64,000 nt of DNA, from positions 1 to 64,000 of the forward strand of contig DGRE01000029.1 of NCBI GenBank assembly GCA_002389905.1, read 5' to 3'. The notes below the pieces were generated by a model. The model was not told where the DNA came from. It ran no database searches and was given only the letters and a program-made list of their open reading frames with translations. This DNA comes from Hungatella sp. UBA4396. GTDB taxonomy: Bacteria > Bacillota > Clostridia > Lachnospirales > Lachnospiraceae. Below, piece by piece: positions 35,649 to 44,442 of this stretch (positions are counted from its first letter, which is position 1; each line of letters begins with the position of its first letter). The position numbers and the translations under genes were made by a program.

Positions 35649-37985
35649 ATGAAAAATGAATTTGATGATGAATTAGACCGTGATAAGGTTGAAAAAAGCA
35701 GGCACGGTTCCCATTCAGAGCCAGATCCGTCCGATGCAGACTATTACCTGGATGACGATTATATAGATTCCGGAGAAAAGGAAGCGGACGTAAAAAACCA
35801 GACATCAGGCCGGAGAACCAGCCATTCCCAGACTGGACCGGAAGGCAGCCAGGCAATGTTCAGAGGGCAGGACTCCTCCAAAGCTGCGGCCCCCCGGAAC
35901 ACTTCCGGAAAGTCTCAGAACTCTGCCCGCCCGCGGCAGGGAGGAGGGCAGGAATTGTCCCGCTCCCAAACCGCAGCAGGCAGCATCCAGGGAATCGGAC
36001 GTTCCGGAGCGGTGTCAGGGATCGGCCAAGGCTCATCCCGTTCCAAAGGGCAGTCAGGACTCAGTCAGGGTGGCACCGGTTCCAAGAATTCAGCAGGAAA
36101 TGGTCAGGGAACGGCCCGTCCCCAGACACCATCCCGCTCCCAGACATCACCAGAAAGCGACCAGGAAGCAGCCCGTACCAAAGCCCAATCAGGAAATATT
36201 CAGGGAACAACCCGAACTCGGACCTCCGCAGCAAACAGCCAAGGCACAGCCCGCCCCCAGACACCATCCGGAATCGACCAGAACACATCACGCGTCAGGC
36301 CCCAGTCAGGAAACGGTCAGAGCACAGCCCGCTCCCAGGCATCATCAGGAATTGATCAGGGAACCATTCGCCTTCCGTTATCTTCAGGAAATGACTCCAG
36401 GGCGGCCCGTTTACAGTCTTCCGCAGAAGGAGGCAAAAACGCAGCCAGCCGGTCAGGAGCCCAGGCTGAAAAAAAGAAAAAAATCCGCCGCATCATAATT
36501 CTGGCCATTGCAGAGATATTCACTTTGGCCCTCATTTTCTCCTACGCCTATGTGTCAAGACTGATGAACTCCATTCAGCGCCCTGATGATTTTGATGAAA
36601 ATCAGGTTCGCAATGAAATCATGTCTCCGGAACAGAAAAAGCATATGACAGGCTACCGGACCATTGCAATATTCGGTGTTGACAGCCGGGATGGCAATGT
36701 GAATAAAGGTGCTAATGCAGACGTTATTATGATCTGCAACATCAACAGAGACACAGGAGAGATCCGTCTTGTATCCGTATTCCGTGATACATATTTAAAC
36801 ACCGGAGAAGGAAATGCATACAACAAGATCAATTCTGCCTATTCCACCGGCGGCGCTGCCCAGGCTCTTTCAGCTTTAAATAAGAACCTGGACATGGATA
36901 TCAGAGAATATGTCACCTTTAACTGGAAGTCCGTTGCCGATGGAATCAATATGCTTGGTGGTGTGGATATTGAACTCACCAAGGCAGAGTTCAGTCAAAT
37001 TAACGGTTATATTACAGAAACAGTGAAAAAAAGCGGAGTTCCATCCGTTCATTTAAAATCAGCAGGAATGAATCACTTAGATGGTGTTCAGGCAGTGGCC
37101 TATGCAAGACTTAGAAAAATGGACACTGACTACGCCAGAACAGAGCGCCAGCGCCTTATCATCGAGAAGACATTTGAAAAAGCAAAAAAAGCGGATTTAG
37201 GACTGCTTAACAGAATTCTTCTGATGGAAGTAGAACAGATAGGAACAAACCTGACCTTCAGCGATTTTACAGAATTAATTCTGGACATTAATAAATATCA
37301 TATCGGAGAAACGGGAGGCTTCCCATTTACCCGCGGAGAAATGACCATTGGAAAGAGAGGGGACTGCGTTGTTCCCCAAACCCTGGAAAGTAATGTGCAG
37401 GAACTTCACAAGCTCCTGTTTGACAAAGAAAATCATGAGCCATCTGATATGGTGAAAAAGATCAGTGCCAAAATTGCGGCTGATTCCGGTATGTATAAGA
37501 AAGGCTCCGGCGGAAGTGGAGAAACTACAAAGCAGACCACAGAAGCCGCAACAGAAGAAAAGACAAAAGCGACTTCAGAATCTTCTTCTGAAGGCACCAT
37601 TGGGGAAACTGATGAAAACGGCAAACCTATAAAGGGTACCGATCCTTCAGAAAGCAGCACCAGAGAAACAAAGCCTGGAGAAACAACAAAACCAGGAGAA
37701 ACCAAACCAACAGAGACGAAGCCGGGAGAGTCCGCTTCAGGTTCCAAAAAACCGGGAGAAACAAAGCCCGGGGAGACAAAACCATCTCCCACAGAAAGCT
37801 CCCCAGAGCCCACCACGGCTCCGGACGGCCCGGGAACAGCTCCCACCACAGGACCTGACGGTCCTACCGCACCGGAAACTACCTCAGGCGGTCCCGCCGG
37901 CCCAGGCGAAACTGCGCCTACTGCACCGGCCTCAACCACAGCCGGGAATTCTGATGTCCCCGTGGTATCGGCACCTCCGGTTTAA
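35649..37985 (+). CDS. LytR-CpsA-Psr family glycopolymer ligase with repeat tails
   Basis: The 778-residue protein has a long cytoplasmic N-terminus (1-275) rich in Ser, Gln, Arg and Gly with 13-residue repeats, then one membrane segment (IIILAIAEIFTLALIFSYAY). The LCP domain spans about 330-600, with IAIFGVDSRDG, SVFRDTYLNT and AYARLRKMDTDYARTERQR, whose Arg/Asp residues bind the polyprenyl-pyrophosphate substrate. The last 150 residues are Pro/Thr/Glu/Gly-rich, with repeated KPGET. LCP enzymes attach teichoic acid or capsule to peptidoglycan outside the cell. The low-complexity ends are much longer than usual and probably disordered. Confidence 0.88.
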   Translation: MKNEFDDELDRDKVEKSRHGSHSEPDPSDADYYLDDDYIDSGEKEADVKNQTSGRRTSHSQTGPEGSQAMFRGQDSSKAAAPRNTSGKSQNSARPRQGGGQELSRSQTAAGSIQGIGRSGAVSGIGQGSSRSKGQSGLSQGGTGSKNSAGNGQGTARPQTPSRSQTSPESDQEAARTKAQSGNIQGTTRTRTSAANSQGTARPQTPSGIDQNTSRVRPQSGNGQSTARSQASSGIDQGTIRLPLSSGNDSRAARLQSSAEGGKNAASRSGAQAEKKKKIRRIIILAIAEIFTLALIFSYAYVSRLMNSIQRPDDFDENQVRNEIMSPEQKKHMTGYRTIAIFGVDSRDGNVNKGANADVIMICNINRDTGEIRLVSVFRDTYLNTGEGNAYNKINSAYSTGGAAQALSALNKNLDMDIREYVTFNWKSVADGINMLGGVDIELTKAEFSQINGYITETVKKSGVPSVHLKSAGMNHLDGVQAVAYARLRKMDTDYARTERQRLIIEKTFEKAKKADLGLLNRILLMEVEQIGTNLTFSDFTELILDINKYHIGETGGFPFTRGEMTIGKRGDCVVPQTLESNVQELHKLLFDKENHEPSDMVKKISAKIAADSGMYKKGSGGSGETTKQTTEAATEEKTKATSESSSEGTIGETDENGKPIKGTDPSESSTRETKPGETTKPGETKPTETKPGESASGSKKPGETKPGETKPSPTESSPEPTTAPDGPGTAPTTGPDGPTAPETTSGGPAGPGETAPTAPASTTAGNSDVPVVSAPPV
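36267..36422 (+). repeat. 39-bp tandem repeats in the LCP gene
   Basis: Four consecutive 13-codon units start at 36267, 36306, 36345 and 36384: SGIDQNTSRVRPQ, SGNGQSTARSQAS, SGIDQGTIRLPLS and SGNDSRAARLQSS. Less regular units extend upstream to about 36,050 (for example SGNIQGTTRTRTS). Copy number could vary between strains. Confidence 0.75.
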
Positions 37986-37997
37986 TAGTAAAAGATT

Positions 37998-38052
37998 ACC
38001 CCGTAAAGATTCCTGTTTTGACAGGTATCTGATGCGGGGTTCTTTTATTTTC
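37998..38052 (+). terminator. Terminator of the glycan/LCP operon
   Basis: ACCCCG (37998-38003) pairs with CGGGGT (38035-38040). Inside it AGAT/ATCT and CCTG/CAGG extend the stem. TCTTTTATTTT follows. Confidence 0.75.
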
Positions 38053-38149
38053 ACATTTTTAATATATTTTTATCACAAATTGGTCACAATTCATTGATAA
38101 ACTTTCATTAACAAAGAAATACAAATATACATGAAAGGAGATTAAGCTT

Positions 38150-39565
38150 ATGTATAACGAAGAAGATAACAACAAAACAGGCGGCATGAATCCTGGAGAT
38201 TATAAAGAAGAAGCAATTACCACTAATTTTATTATGAGAGACCCTGACCCGGAGGAATCCAGACAATCCCGGGAGGTTCCCCACTATCAGGAATACCAGT
38301 ACCGCCAGACAGCACGGGAAAACTACTATTCAGAAGAACAGCCCAAAAGAAAGGGCGGTTTTGCAAAGAAGGCAGCCGGATTGGTGGCCGGAGCCCTGGT
38401 CTTTGGCGTAGTGGCCGGAGGAACCATGGTGGGAATCAACCTGGCGGCAGGTTCCTATGTCAATAAGAAATCCGTGGAGATCAGCAAGGTTGAAACCCTT
38501 CCTTCCGTAACCGCTCCCGAAGGAGCCAAACCCGCCAGCGCCGGAGGAAGTGCTTTTGCAGGAAATGATGTTTCTGCCATTGTGGATAGCTCCATGCCAT
38601 CAGTGGTTGCCATTACCAGCAAGGTCCTTTACGAGAGCCAGACCTGGTTCGGCCCTATGCAGAGAGAAGGAGTGGGCAGCGGTTCCGGATTTGTTGTGGG
38701 AAAGAATGACGAGGAGCTTTTGATTGTGACCAATAACCATGTGGTGCAGGGCGCAGACCAGTTAAAGGTTACATTTATTGACGAGACAGCCGTAGATGCA
38801 GCCATTAAGGGAACCGATGCGGACAGCGACTTAGCTGTCATTGCCATTCCTTTGAGCAATATTCCCGATGAAACTCTGAGCCAGATCGCCGTTGCCTCCC
38901 TTGGAAGCTCCGATGATTTAAAGGTAGGCCAGGGAGTGGTAGCCATCGGCAATGCCCTTGGTTACGGACAGTCCGTTACAGTAGGCTATGTCAGCGCGTT
39001 AAACCGTACCATCCAGACTGACGGAGGTCTCAATCAGGACTTAATCCAGACCGATGCGGCCATTAATCCGGGCAACAGCGGCGGCGCTCTTTTAAATATG
39101 CAGGGTCAGGTTATCGGCATTAACTCAGCCAAATATTCCTCCACAGATGTGGAAGGCATCGGCTATGCCATTCCCATTTCCAAGGCTCAGGATATTATTG
39201 ACAATCTGATGACAAAGAAGACCAGAACCCAGGTCACAAGTGATAAACAGGGTTATTTAGGAGTTCAGTGCAAGAATATTGACAGCGTCACAAGCCAGCA
39301 GCTTGGCATGCCTCAGGGCGTATTTATCTATAAGATTGTAGAAGGCGGAGCAGCCTCCAAATCCGATTTAAGGGAAAAGGACATCATTACCAAGTTTGAC
39401 GGCCAGAGCATCAGAACCTATGATGACCTGACCAATATGCTGAAATACTACGAGGGCGGAACCACTGTAACCCTTACGGTCCAGTCCCTTGAGAACGGCC
39501 AGTATGTAGAAAAAGAGATCAGCCTGGTTCTTGGAAGCAGACCCACTGAGACCTCTCAGCAGTAA
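38150..39565 (+). CDS. HtrA/DegP-like membrane-anchored serine protease
   Basis: The 471-residue protein has a polar cytoplasmic N-terminus (1-72), one membrane segment (AAGLVAGALVFGVVAGGTMV), then a trypsin-like domain with the triad His in VTNNHVV, Asp in DSDLAVIAI and Ser in NPGNSGGALL, followed by one PDZ domain (GYLGVQCKNIDS ... GGTTVTLTVQ). HtrA proteins degrade or refold misfolded exported proteins at the cell surface. AAAGGAG precedes the ATG. The gene stands alone between two terminators. Confidence 0.92.
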   Translation: MYNEEDNNKTGGMNPGDYKEEAITTNFIMRDPDPEESRQSREVPHYQEYQYRQTARENYYSEEQPKRKGGFAKKAAGLVAGALVFGVVAGGTMVGINLAAGSYVNKKSVEISKVETLPSVTAPEGAKPASAGGSAFAGNDVSAIVDSSMPSVVAITSKVLYESQTWFGPMQREGVGSGSGFVVGKNDEELLIVTNNHVVQGADQLKVTFIDETAVDAAIKGTDADSDLAVIAIPLSNIPDETLSQIAVASLGSSDDLKVGQGVVAIGNALGYGQSVTVGYVSALNRTIQTDGGLNQDLIQTDAAINPGNSGGALLNMQGQVIGINSAKYSSTDVEGIGYAIPISKAQDIIDNLMTKKTRTQVTSDKQGYLGVQCKNIDSVTSQQLGMPQGVFIYKIVEGGAASKSDLREKDIITKFDGQSIRTYDDLTNMLKYYEGGTTVTLTVQSLENGQYVEKEISLVLGSRPTETSQQ

Positions 39566-39613
39566 TGACAGACAAATAAAGGAATATATTAAGATCCACA
39601 ATCCGTTTATTTA

Positions 39614-39653
39614 AGGGTAGTACATGTAGAAATATATGTACTGCCCCTTTTTT
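39614..39653 (+). terminator. Terminator after htrA-like gene
   Basis: GGGTAGTACAT (39615-39625) pairs with ATGTACTGCCC (37-47 of the same line) with one mismatch; six T residues follow. Confidence 0.8.
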
Positions 39654-39855
39654 GGTGACAATTCAAGAAAAAAACTTACAAATCAGTAAAAAGCTGCAAA
39701 AAAACCGCTTGACTTTGAATAAGTAATGTAGTAGTCTCTTTATAGTATTAATAACTGTTATCAATTTTATATGATCGGGTCAAAAATTTGGTATCTCCGG
39801 CAAATCATGGCGGGAGAGCCATAAAGAAATTACACTTATGAGGGAGATTTATAAA

Positions 39856-41637
39856 ATGAAGAACATGAAGATAAAAGCAAAGCTGATTGTGAGTTTTTCC
39901 ATGGTAGTCCTGCTGTCCGTTATGGTGGGCATTGTCGGCATTTTTGGAATGCTGCGGATAAGTAAGGCGGGCACCAGGCTTTATGAGGAAAACCTTCTTG
40001 GGACTGAAGCAATGGGTGATATGAACAACGCCGTAACTTCGCTGCGTATGCATCTCAGATCTATGGCGATCTATGGGCCCCGCGACCCCCATTATACCGC
40101 CAGTGAACAGGCAATAAAGGAGATCACCGGCAAATTTGGAACCTATGAAGACAGTTATCAGGCAACCATATCCGACCAGGAGGATCAGAAAATATTCGAT
40201 CAGATCAAGTCCTTGTACAACGAGACTGTGCTGGGCCATGTAATTCCGGAGGTCAGCGCCGCCAGCGCAAAGAACGACATGGAAGGCGCCAAGGCGGCAC
40301 TGGATGCCTCCAGCGGTCATCTGGAGCAGTTAAGCGATCTCATCATGGACAGAGTGGAATATAACAGTCAGGACGCAAAGCAAATAGCGGCCGGCAACAC
40401 GAAATCAAGCTACACCATGATAATAGCTGAAGTCATCATACTTCTCCTTTCGGCGGCTATCGCCCTGACCCTTGGCCTGTACATAGCCAACCTTGTCAGC
40501 AAGCCCGCCGTATTTATGAAAGATGTGCTTTCCCGTATCGGCACCCAGGGAGATCTGGAGTTTTCTGACGCCGAGTACAGGCAGACCGAGGAATACGCCA
40601 AGATCAAGGATGAAATCGGTGAATCTGTAGAGATGCTTCTCACAATGGTACGCCGCCTCGTAACAGTGGGTACGGCTCTGGGCACGGTCGCCAGCGGCGA
40701 TCTGACCTCCGAGATGCCGCTGTTGTCAGAACGTGACACAATGGGGCTTTCGATCAACAAAATGGTCGCTAATCTCAATTCCATGTTTGGGGAAATAAAA
40801 ACCGCTTCGGAGCAGGTATCGTCCGGGGCGGGACAAGTGTCCCAGAGCGCTCAGGAATTGGCAACAGGCTCCAGCGAACAGGCCGCCGACGTCCAGGAGC
40901 TCACTGCCTCCGTCACTGAAGTGAGGCAGCAGGTGGATGAAAATGCGAAACGTTCTGAAAAGGCTCTGGAAAATTGCAACACGGCTGTGTCCCTGGTGGA
41001 CATCAGTATGGACTCCATGCGGCAAATGACGGAAGCAATGCAATCCATCGGCGAGAGCTCAAGAGATATTACCCGCGTCATCAAGGTGATCGATGATATT
41101 GCGTTCCAGACTAATATCCTGGCGCTGAACGCGGCAGTGGAGGCGGCACGGGCCGGTCAGCAAGGAAAGGGCTTTGCGGTGGTGGCTAACGAAGTGCGCA
41201 GTCTTGCCTCCAAGAGTGCGGAGGCTGCAAAAGAGACTGCAGGACTCATTGAGGGCAGCACACAGCGCGTGAACGAAGGCAGCCGGATTATGGAAAAAAC
41301 CAATGAAAGCCTGCACGCCGTGAGCGTGACCACAAAGGAAAATGCGGATATTATCAGGGAGATGTCAAAATCCCTGGAGAACCAGTTGTCCTCTATCGTT
41401 GAAATTAACCGGGGAATGGATCAGATTTCCTCCGTGATACAGGCAAATTCCGCCACCGCCGAGCAGTCTGCCTCTGCTTCTGAGGAGATGTCGGCGCAGG
41501 CAGTTCTGATGAACGGCATTGTTGAGCAGTTCAAACTGAGACAATCCGATTATAGTGAAGCCTATGCCTTTGAACAGAGCAGCCCGGCACCCGCTCCTTC
41601 CTATGGAGGCTTTTCCATGGCCTTTGGCAAGTATTAA
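39856..41637 (+). CDS. Methyl-accepting chemotaxis protein
   Basis: I start at ATG 39856 (AGGGAG upstream), giving 593 residues. A first membrane segment (LIVSFSMVVLLSVMVGIVGIF) leads to a four-helix-bundle sensor (40-185), a second segment (MIIAEVIILLLSAAIALTLG), a HAMP domain and a long signalling helix pair with the hairpin tip FQTNILALNAAVEAARAGQQ. It senses a ligand outside the cell and controls CheA. No chemotaxis kinase genes are near. Codons look richer in G+C than in adjoining genes, which might mean later acquisition. The C-terminus (SPAPAPSYGGF) lacks a receptor pentapeptide for CheR. Confidence 0.92.
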   Translation: MKNMKIKAKLIVSFSMVVLLSVMVGIVGIFGMLRISKAGTRLYEENLLGTEAMGDMNNAVTSLRMHLRSMAIYGPRDPHYTASEQAIKEITGKFGTYEDSYQATISDQEDQKIFDQIKSLYNETVLGHVIPEVSAASAKNDMEGAKAALDASSGHLEQLSDLIMDRVEYNSQDAKQIAAGNTKSSYTMIIAEVIILLLSAAIALTLGLYIANLVSKPAVFMKDVLSRIGTQGDLEFSDAEYRQTEEYAKIKDEIGESVEMLLTMVRRLVTVGTALGTVASGDLTSEMPLLSERDTMGLSINKMVANLNSMFGEIKTASEQVSSGAGQVSQSAQELATGSSEQAADVQELTASVTEVRQQVDENAKRSEKALENCNTAVSLVDISMDSMRQMTEAMQSIGESSRDITRVIKVIDDIAFQTNILALNAAVEAARAGQQGKGFAVVANEVRSLASKSAEAAKETAGLIEGSTQRVNEGSRIMEKTNESLHAVSVTTKENADIIREMSKSLENQLSSIVEINRGMDQISSVIQANSATAEQSASASEEMSAQAVLMNGIVEQFKLRQSDYSEAYAFEQSSPAPAPSYGGFSMAFGKY

Positions 41638-41652
41638 TCAAAGACAGTCCTT

Positions 41653-41684
41653 AGCCTGCCGAATGTTCGGCGGGCTTTTTTTTT
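41653..41684 (+). terminator. Terminator after chemoreceptor gene
   Basis: AGCCTGCCGAA and TTCGGCGGGCT form a stem with one mismatch and a 2-base gap, followed by nine T residues. Confidence 0.85.
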
Positions 41685-41760
41685 GGTTTATGTTAACCTT
41701 GGACCAAGAGTGAAGTGTAACGCAGTACTGATTAAAAAAGTCTAAAGTGCCTGGCAATAC

Positions 41761-41789
41761 TTGTACATGACTCTTAAATGATTTATAAT
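41761..41789 (+). promoter_or_regulatory. Sigma-A promoter of the clpX-like gene
   Basis: TTGTAC (41761-41766) and a perfect TATAAT (41784-41789) have a 17-base spacer; the leader to the TTG start is about 40 bases. Confidence 0.7.
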
Positions 41790-41834
41790 AGTTTGGTACA
41801 CAGTTGATTATGATACACAAAAGGAGATTATAGT

Positions 41835-43265
41835 TTGGACGATAAATATATTCCGTCGGAGAAGGAAGAGAGCAAAGCAGCTTCTGTCTCAGACGGTGAT
41901 AAAAAGAAAAAAGAGGATGAGGAATACGAAAAAGTCTGTTACGTCTGCCGGAGGCCGGAGCATGTGGCAGGCCCCATGGTTTCCATGCCGGTGGGCATGA
42001 ATTTATGCCATGACTGTATGCAGAAGGCCTTTGATTCCGTAAGTCAGGGAGGATTTGACCTATCAAAGATCCAGAACATGCCTTACATGAATTTAAACTT
42101 AAGTGATTTGGGGAACATAAACCCTCAGGATATAGAGATACCAAACAGGCAGAAGATCAAAAAGAAAACAGCCAAGGAGCCAAAATTTGAACTGGACCGG
42201 AAGGACATACCTGCCCCCCATGTCATCAAGCAGAAGCTGGACGATTATATCATCGGCCAGGAGCAGGCAAAAAAAGTGATTTCCGTAGCAGTTTATAATC
42301 ACTATAAACGGGTTTACCTTTCTGACGGCCAGAAGGAAGCAGAAGGAGATGTGCAGATTGAAAAATCCAACATCCTGATGATCGGTCCCACAGGCAGCGG
42401 AAAGACCTATCTGGTGAAAACCCTGGCAAAGCTTTTAGACGTACCCCTGGCTATCGCCGATGCCACCTCCTTAACAGAGGCAGGCTACATAGGCGATGAC
42501 ATTGAAAGCGTCATATCCAAGCTCTTATCCGCAGCAGGCAATGATGTGGACAAGGCCGAGCGGGGCATTGTATTCATCGATGAAATCGATAAGATTGCCA
42601 AGAAAAAGAGCACCAGCAGCAGGGATGTGAGCGGGGAGTCGGTCCAGCAGGAGCTTTTAAAGCTTCTGGAGGGCAGTACAGTAGAGGTGCCCGTAGGCTC
42701 CAACCAGAAAAATGCATTAACCCCCATGACCTCTGTCAGCACGGAAAACATCCTGTTCATCTGCGGCGGCGCCTTCCCTGATATGGAAGACATCATAAAG
42801 GAAAGGCTGAAGGAAAAGTCCTCCATAGGATTTTCCGCAGAGCTAAAGGATGAGCATGAGAAGGATTCCAATATCCTGACAAAGGTGACCAATGAAGACT
42901 TGAGAAAGTTCGGCATGATTCCTGAGTTTTTAGGCCGCCTTCCCATAACCGTGACCCTGGAGTCTTTAGGCAGGGATTTGATGATCCGGGTCTTAAAAGA
43001 ACCGAAAAACGCCATTTTAAAGCAGTATAAAAAGCTTTTGGAGATGGATGAGGTCAACCTGGTATTTGAGGATGAAGCCCTGGAGTGGATCGCAGAAGAG
43101 GCCCTTAAGAAAAAGACGGGAGCCAGAGCCTTGCGGGCCATTATCGAAAGCTTTATGCTGGATATCATGTATGAGATTCCCAAGGATGCCAATATCGGTT
43201 CGGTAGTTATAACGAGAGCTTACCTTGATAAAAACGGAGGGCCTTTTATTCAAATGCGAGGTTGA
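41835..43265 (+). CDS. clpX: ClpX-type AAA+ unfoldase
   Basis: A TTG start at 41835 follows AAGGAG by eight bases. The 476-residue protein begins with about 35 acidic, lysine-rich residues, then the ClpX zinc domain (CYVCRRPEH ... CHDCMQKAF), Walker A GPTGSGKTYLVK, pore loop GYIGDD, Walker B IVFIDEIDKIAKK, the ClpP-binding IGF loop (SSIGFSAE) and the sensor EFLGRLPI. It should unfold tagged proteins and feed ClpP. It is longer than the usual 410-430 residues, and neither clpP, tig nor lon is adjacent, so it may be a second ClpX copy (inference). Confidence 0.88.
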   Translation: MDDKYIPSEKEESKAASVSDGDKKKKEDEEYEKVCYVCRRPEHVAGPMVSMPVGMNLCHDCMQKAFDSVSQGGFDLSKIQNMPYMNLNLSDLGNINPQDIEIPNRQKIKKKTAKEPKFELDRKDIPAPHVIKQKLDDYIIGQEQAKKVISVAVYNHYKRVYLSDGQKEAEGDVQIEKSNILMIGPTGSGKTYLVKTLAKLLDVPLAIADATSLTEAGYIGDDIESVISKLLSAAGNDVDKAERGIVFIDEIDKIAKKKSTSSRDVSGESVQQELLKLLEGSTVEVPVGSNQKNALTPMTSVSTENILFICGGAFPDMEDIIKERLKEKSSIGFSAELKDEHEKDSNILTKVTNEDLRKFGMIPEFLGRLPITVTLESLGRDLMIRVLKEPKNAILKQYKKLLEMDEVNLVFEDEALEWIAEEALKKKTGARALRAIIESFMLDIMYEIPKDANIGSVVITRAYLDKNGGPFIQMRG

Positions 43266-43329
43266 TTGCCAATGTAAAGGATAAAAGTAAGGGTAAGGTG
43301 GAGATAATAGAAACAAAAGGAGGGATTTT

Positions 43330-43797
43330 ATGATATATATGGGTCTTACCGCATTGCTGGCAGCCCTGGATCTTTTTATAAAAAATGCCATTGAGGAACA
43401 GGATGGAGATGATTTTCCAAAAGAGCTGGAGGGGAGCAAGGGAAAGATTTTGCTTCATAAGAGTCACAATGCCGGTTTTCCTTTTGGCTATTTAAAAGAA
43501 AAACAATCTCTTGTACAGATGATTCCTCTTGCAGTGGCTTCCTTTGTGGCAGGAATACAGGTCTGTCTGCTTCAAGGAAAAGGAAGACATGCGGAAAAGC
43601 TGGCTCTGTCCCTTATTTTGGGCGGTGCCGCCAGCAATTTATATGACAGGCTGGTTCGCAGCTATGTGGTGGATTATTTCAGCCTCCAGTATGGAAGGCT
43701 GAAAAAGGTTATATTTAATTTGGGAGATATCTTTATCTTTCTGGGAGCTGCCATTTTTACAGTAGTGGAAGTAATCCGGGCATTTAAAGATCGATAA
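43330..43797 (+). CDS. lspA: Signal peptidase II (LspA) family
   Basis: The 155-residue membrane protein shows the LspA signatures near the C-terminus: GGAASNLYDRL, VVDYFSLQY and FNLGDIFIFLGA, which contain the two catalytic aspartates. About four membrane segments are present. The first (GLTALLAALDLFI) leads into an unusually long charged loop (EEQDGDDFPKELEG). It would cleave lipoprotein signal peptides. The loop and the NLYDR rather than GNxxDR spelling make it a divergent member, possibly a second lspA. AAAGGAGGG precedes the start. Confidence 0.75.
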   Translation: MIYMGLTALLAALDLFIKNAIEEQDGDDFPKELEGSKGKILLHKSHNAGFPFGYLKEKQSLVQMIPLAVASFVAGIQVCLLQGKGRHAEKLALSLILGGAASNLYDRLVRSYVVDYFSLQYGRLKKVIFNLGDIFIFLGAAIFTVVEVIRAFKDR

Positions 43798-43798
43798 C

Positions 43799-43843
43799 AT
43801 CAGGCGGCGTAGGCAAACTATGCCGCCTGATTTTTTTTTTTTT
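43799..43843 (+). terminator. Strong intrinsic terminator after lspA-like gene
   Basis: ATCAGGCGGC (43799-43808) pairs with GCCGCCTGAT (43822-43831) and a run of twelve or more T follows. Confidence 0.9.
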
Positions 43844-43947
43844 AAATAAAAAGGTGATTTCTCTATATAATTATTATATTTTATTAAAGCTCCTTCACTA
43901 TGATACAAACACATACAAATAAAAAGTTCCACAAATAATAAAAACTG

Positions 43948-43994
43948 TTGCAAATTATCTCTACATAGTGTAACATATATCTATGTAGAGATAA
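43948..43994 (+). promoter_or_regulatory. Promoter enclosed by a 14-bp inverted repeat (MarR operator)
   Basis: TTGCAA (43948-43953) and TAACAT (43971-43976) have a 17-base spacer. TTATCTCTACATAG (43955-43968) and its exact complement (43981-43994) flank the -10 with a 12-base gap. A dimeric regulator bound here would block RNA polymerase, as MarR proteins do; the MarR gene begins 13 bases later. Confidence 0.75.
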
Positions 43995-44007
43995 TGGAGG
44001 AGGAGAG

Positions 44008-44442
44008 ATGGCAAAGAAGGAGCTGAAGATATTAATTGGCCTCCATCGGGCTGTCAATTACATTGACCGGCAGTCGGTTCGGATTTTCTCAGAGTACCAG
44101 CTTACTATGGGACAATTTGCAGTGCTGGAGGCATTGTACCACAAAGGAGATATGACTGTGGGCCAGGTCCAGGAAAAGATACTGAGTTCCAGTGGAACCA
44201 TTCCTCTTATTGTAAATAACCTTGAAAAAAGAGGATACCTGGTAAGAAAAACAGACAGCAAGGACAAAAGGCGGTGCATTTTGCACATTACGGAACAGGG
44301 GCAGGAGCTGATTGGTCAGGTCTATCCCCGGAATGAGGCCAGGATTATAGAGTTAATGTCGGGTTGGACGGAAGAAGAAAAAGAACAGTTGACTGCTTTA
44401 TTAAAAAAATTTGGAGAGAAAAAACATGGAGAGGACAATTAA
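44008..44442 (+). CDS. MarR-family transcriptional regulator
   Basis: The 144-residue protein has the MarR winged helix: LTMGQFAVLEALYHKGDMTV, VQEKILSSSGTIPLIVNNLE and the wing VRKTDSKDKRRCILHITEQG. Flanking helices provide dimerisation. The site GGAGGAGG precedes the ATG. It probably represses itself and the pirin and nitroreductase genes behind it through the palindrome in its promoter, and would be released by a phenolic or oxidising signal, judging from the target genes (inference). The next gene overlaps its stop by 17 bases. Confidence 0.9.
   Translation: MAKKELKILIGLHRAVNYIDRQSVRIFSEYQLTMGQFAVLEALYHKGDMTVGQVQEKILSSSGTIPLIVNNLEKRGYLVRKTDSKDKRRCILHITEQGQELIGQVYPRNEARIIELMSGWTEEEKEQLTALLKKFGEKKHGEDN

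Noticed and set aside
36267..36422. CRISPR array
   Set aside because: Units are contiguous, in frame and without spacers; they are coding repeats.
36070..36498. 142-residue frame inside the LCP gene
   Set aside because: It is an alternate reading of the 39-bp repeats (RHHPAPRHHQ-type low complexity) with no ribosome site.
37433..37939. 168-residue minus-strand frame opposite the LCP tail
   Set aside because: Its VSPGFVSPGF repeats mirror the KPGET codons; it has no start signal and no independent support.
42485..43192. 235-residue minus-strand frame opposite clpX
   Set aside because: Serine-rich complement of a clear ClpX gene; no ribosome site or domain.
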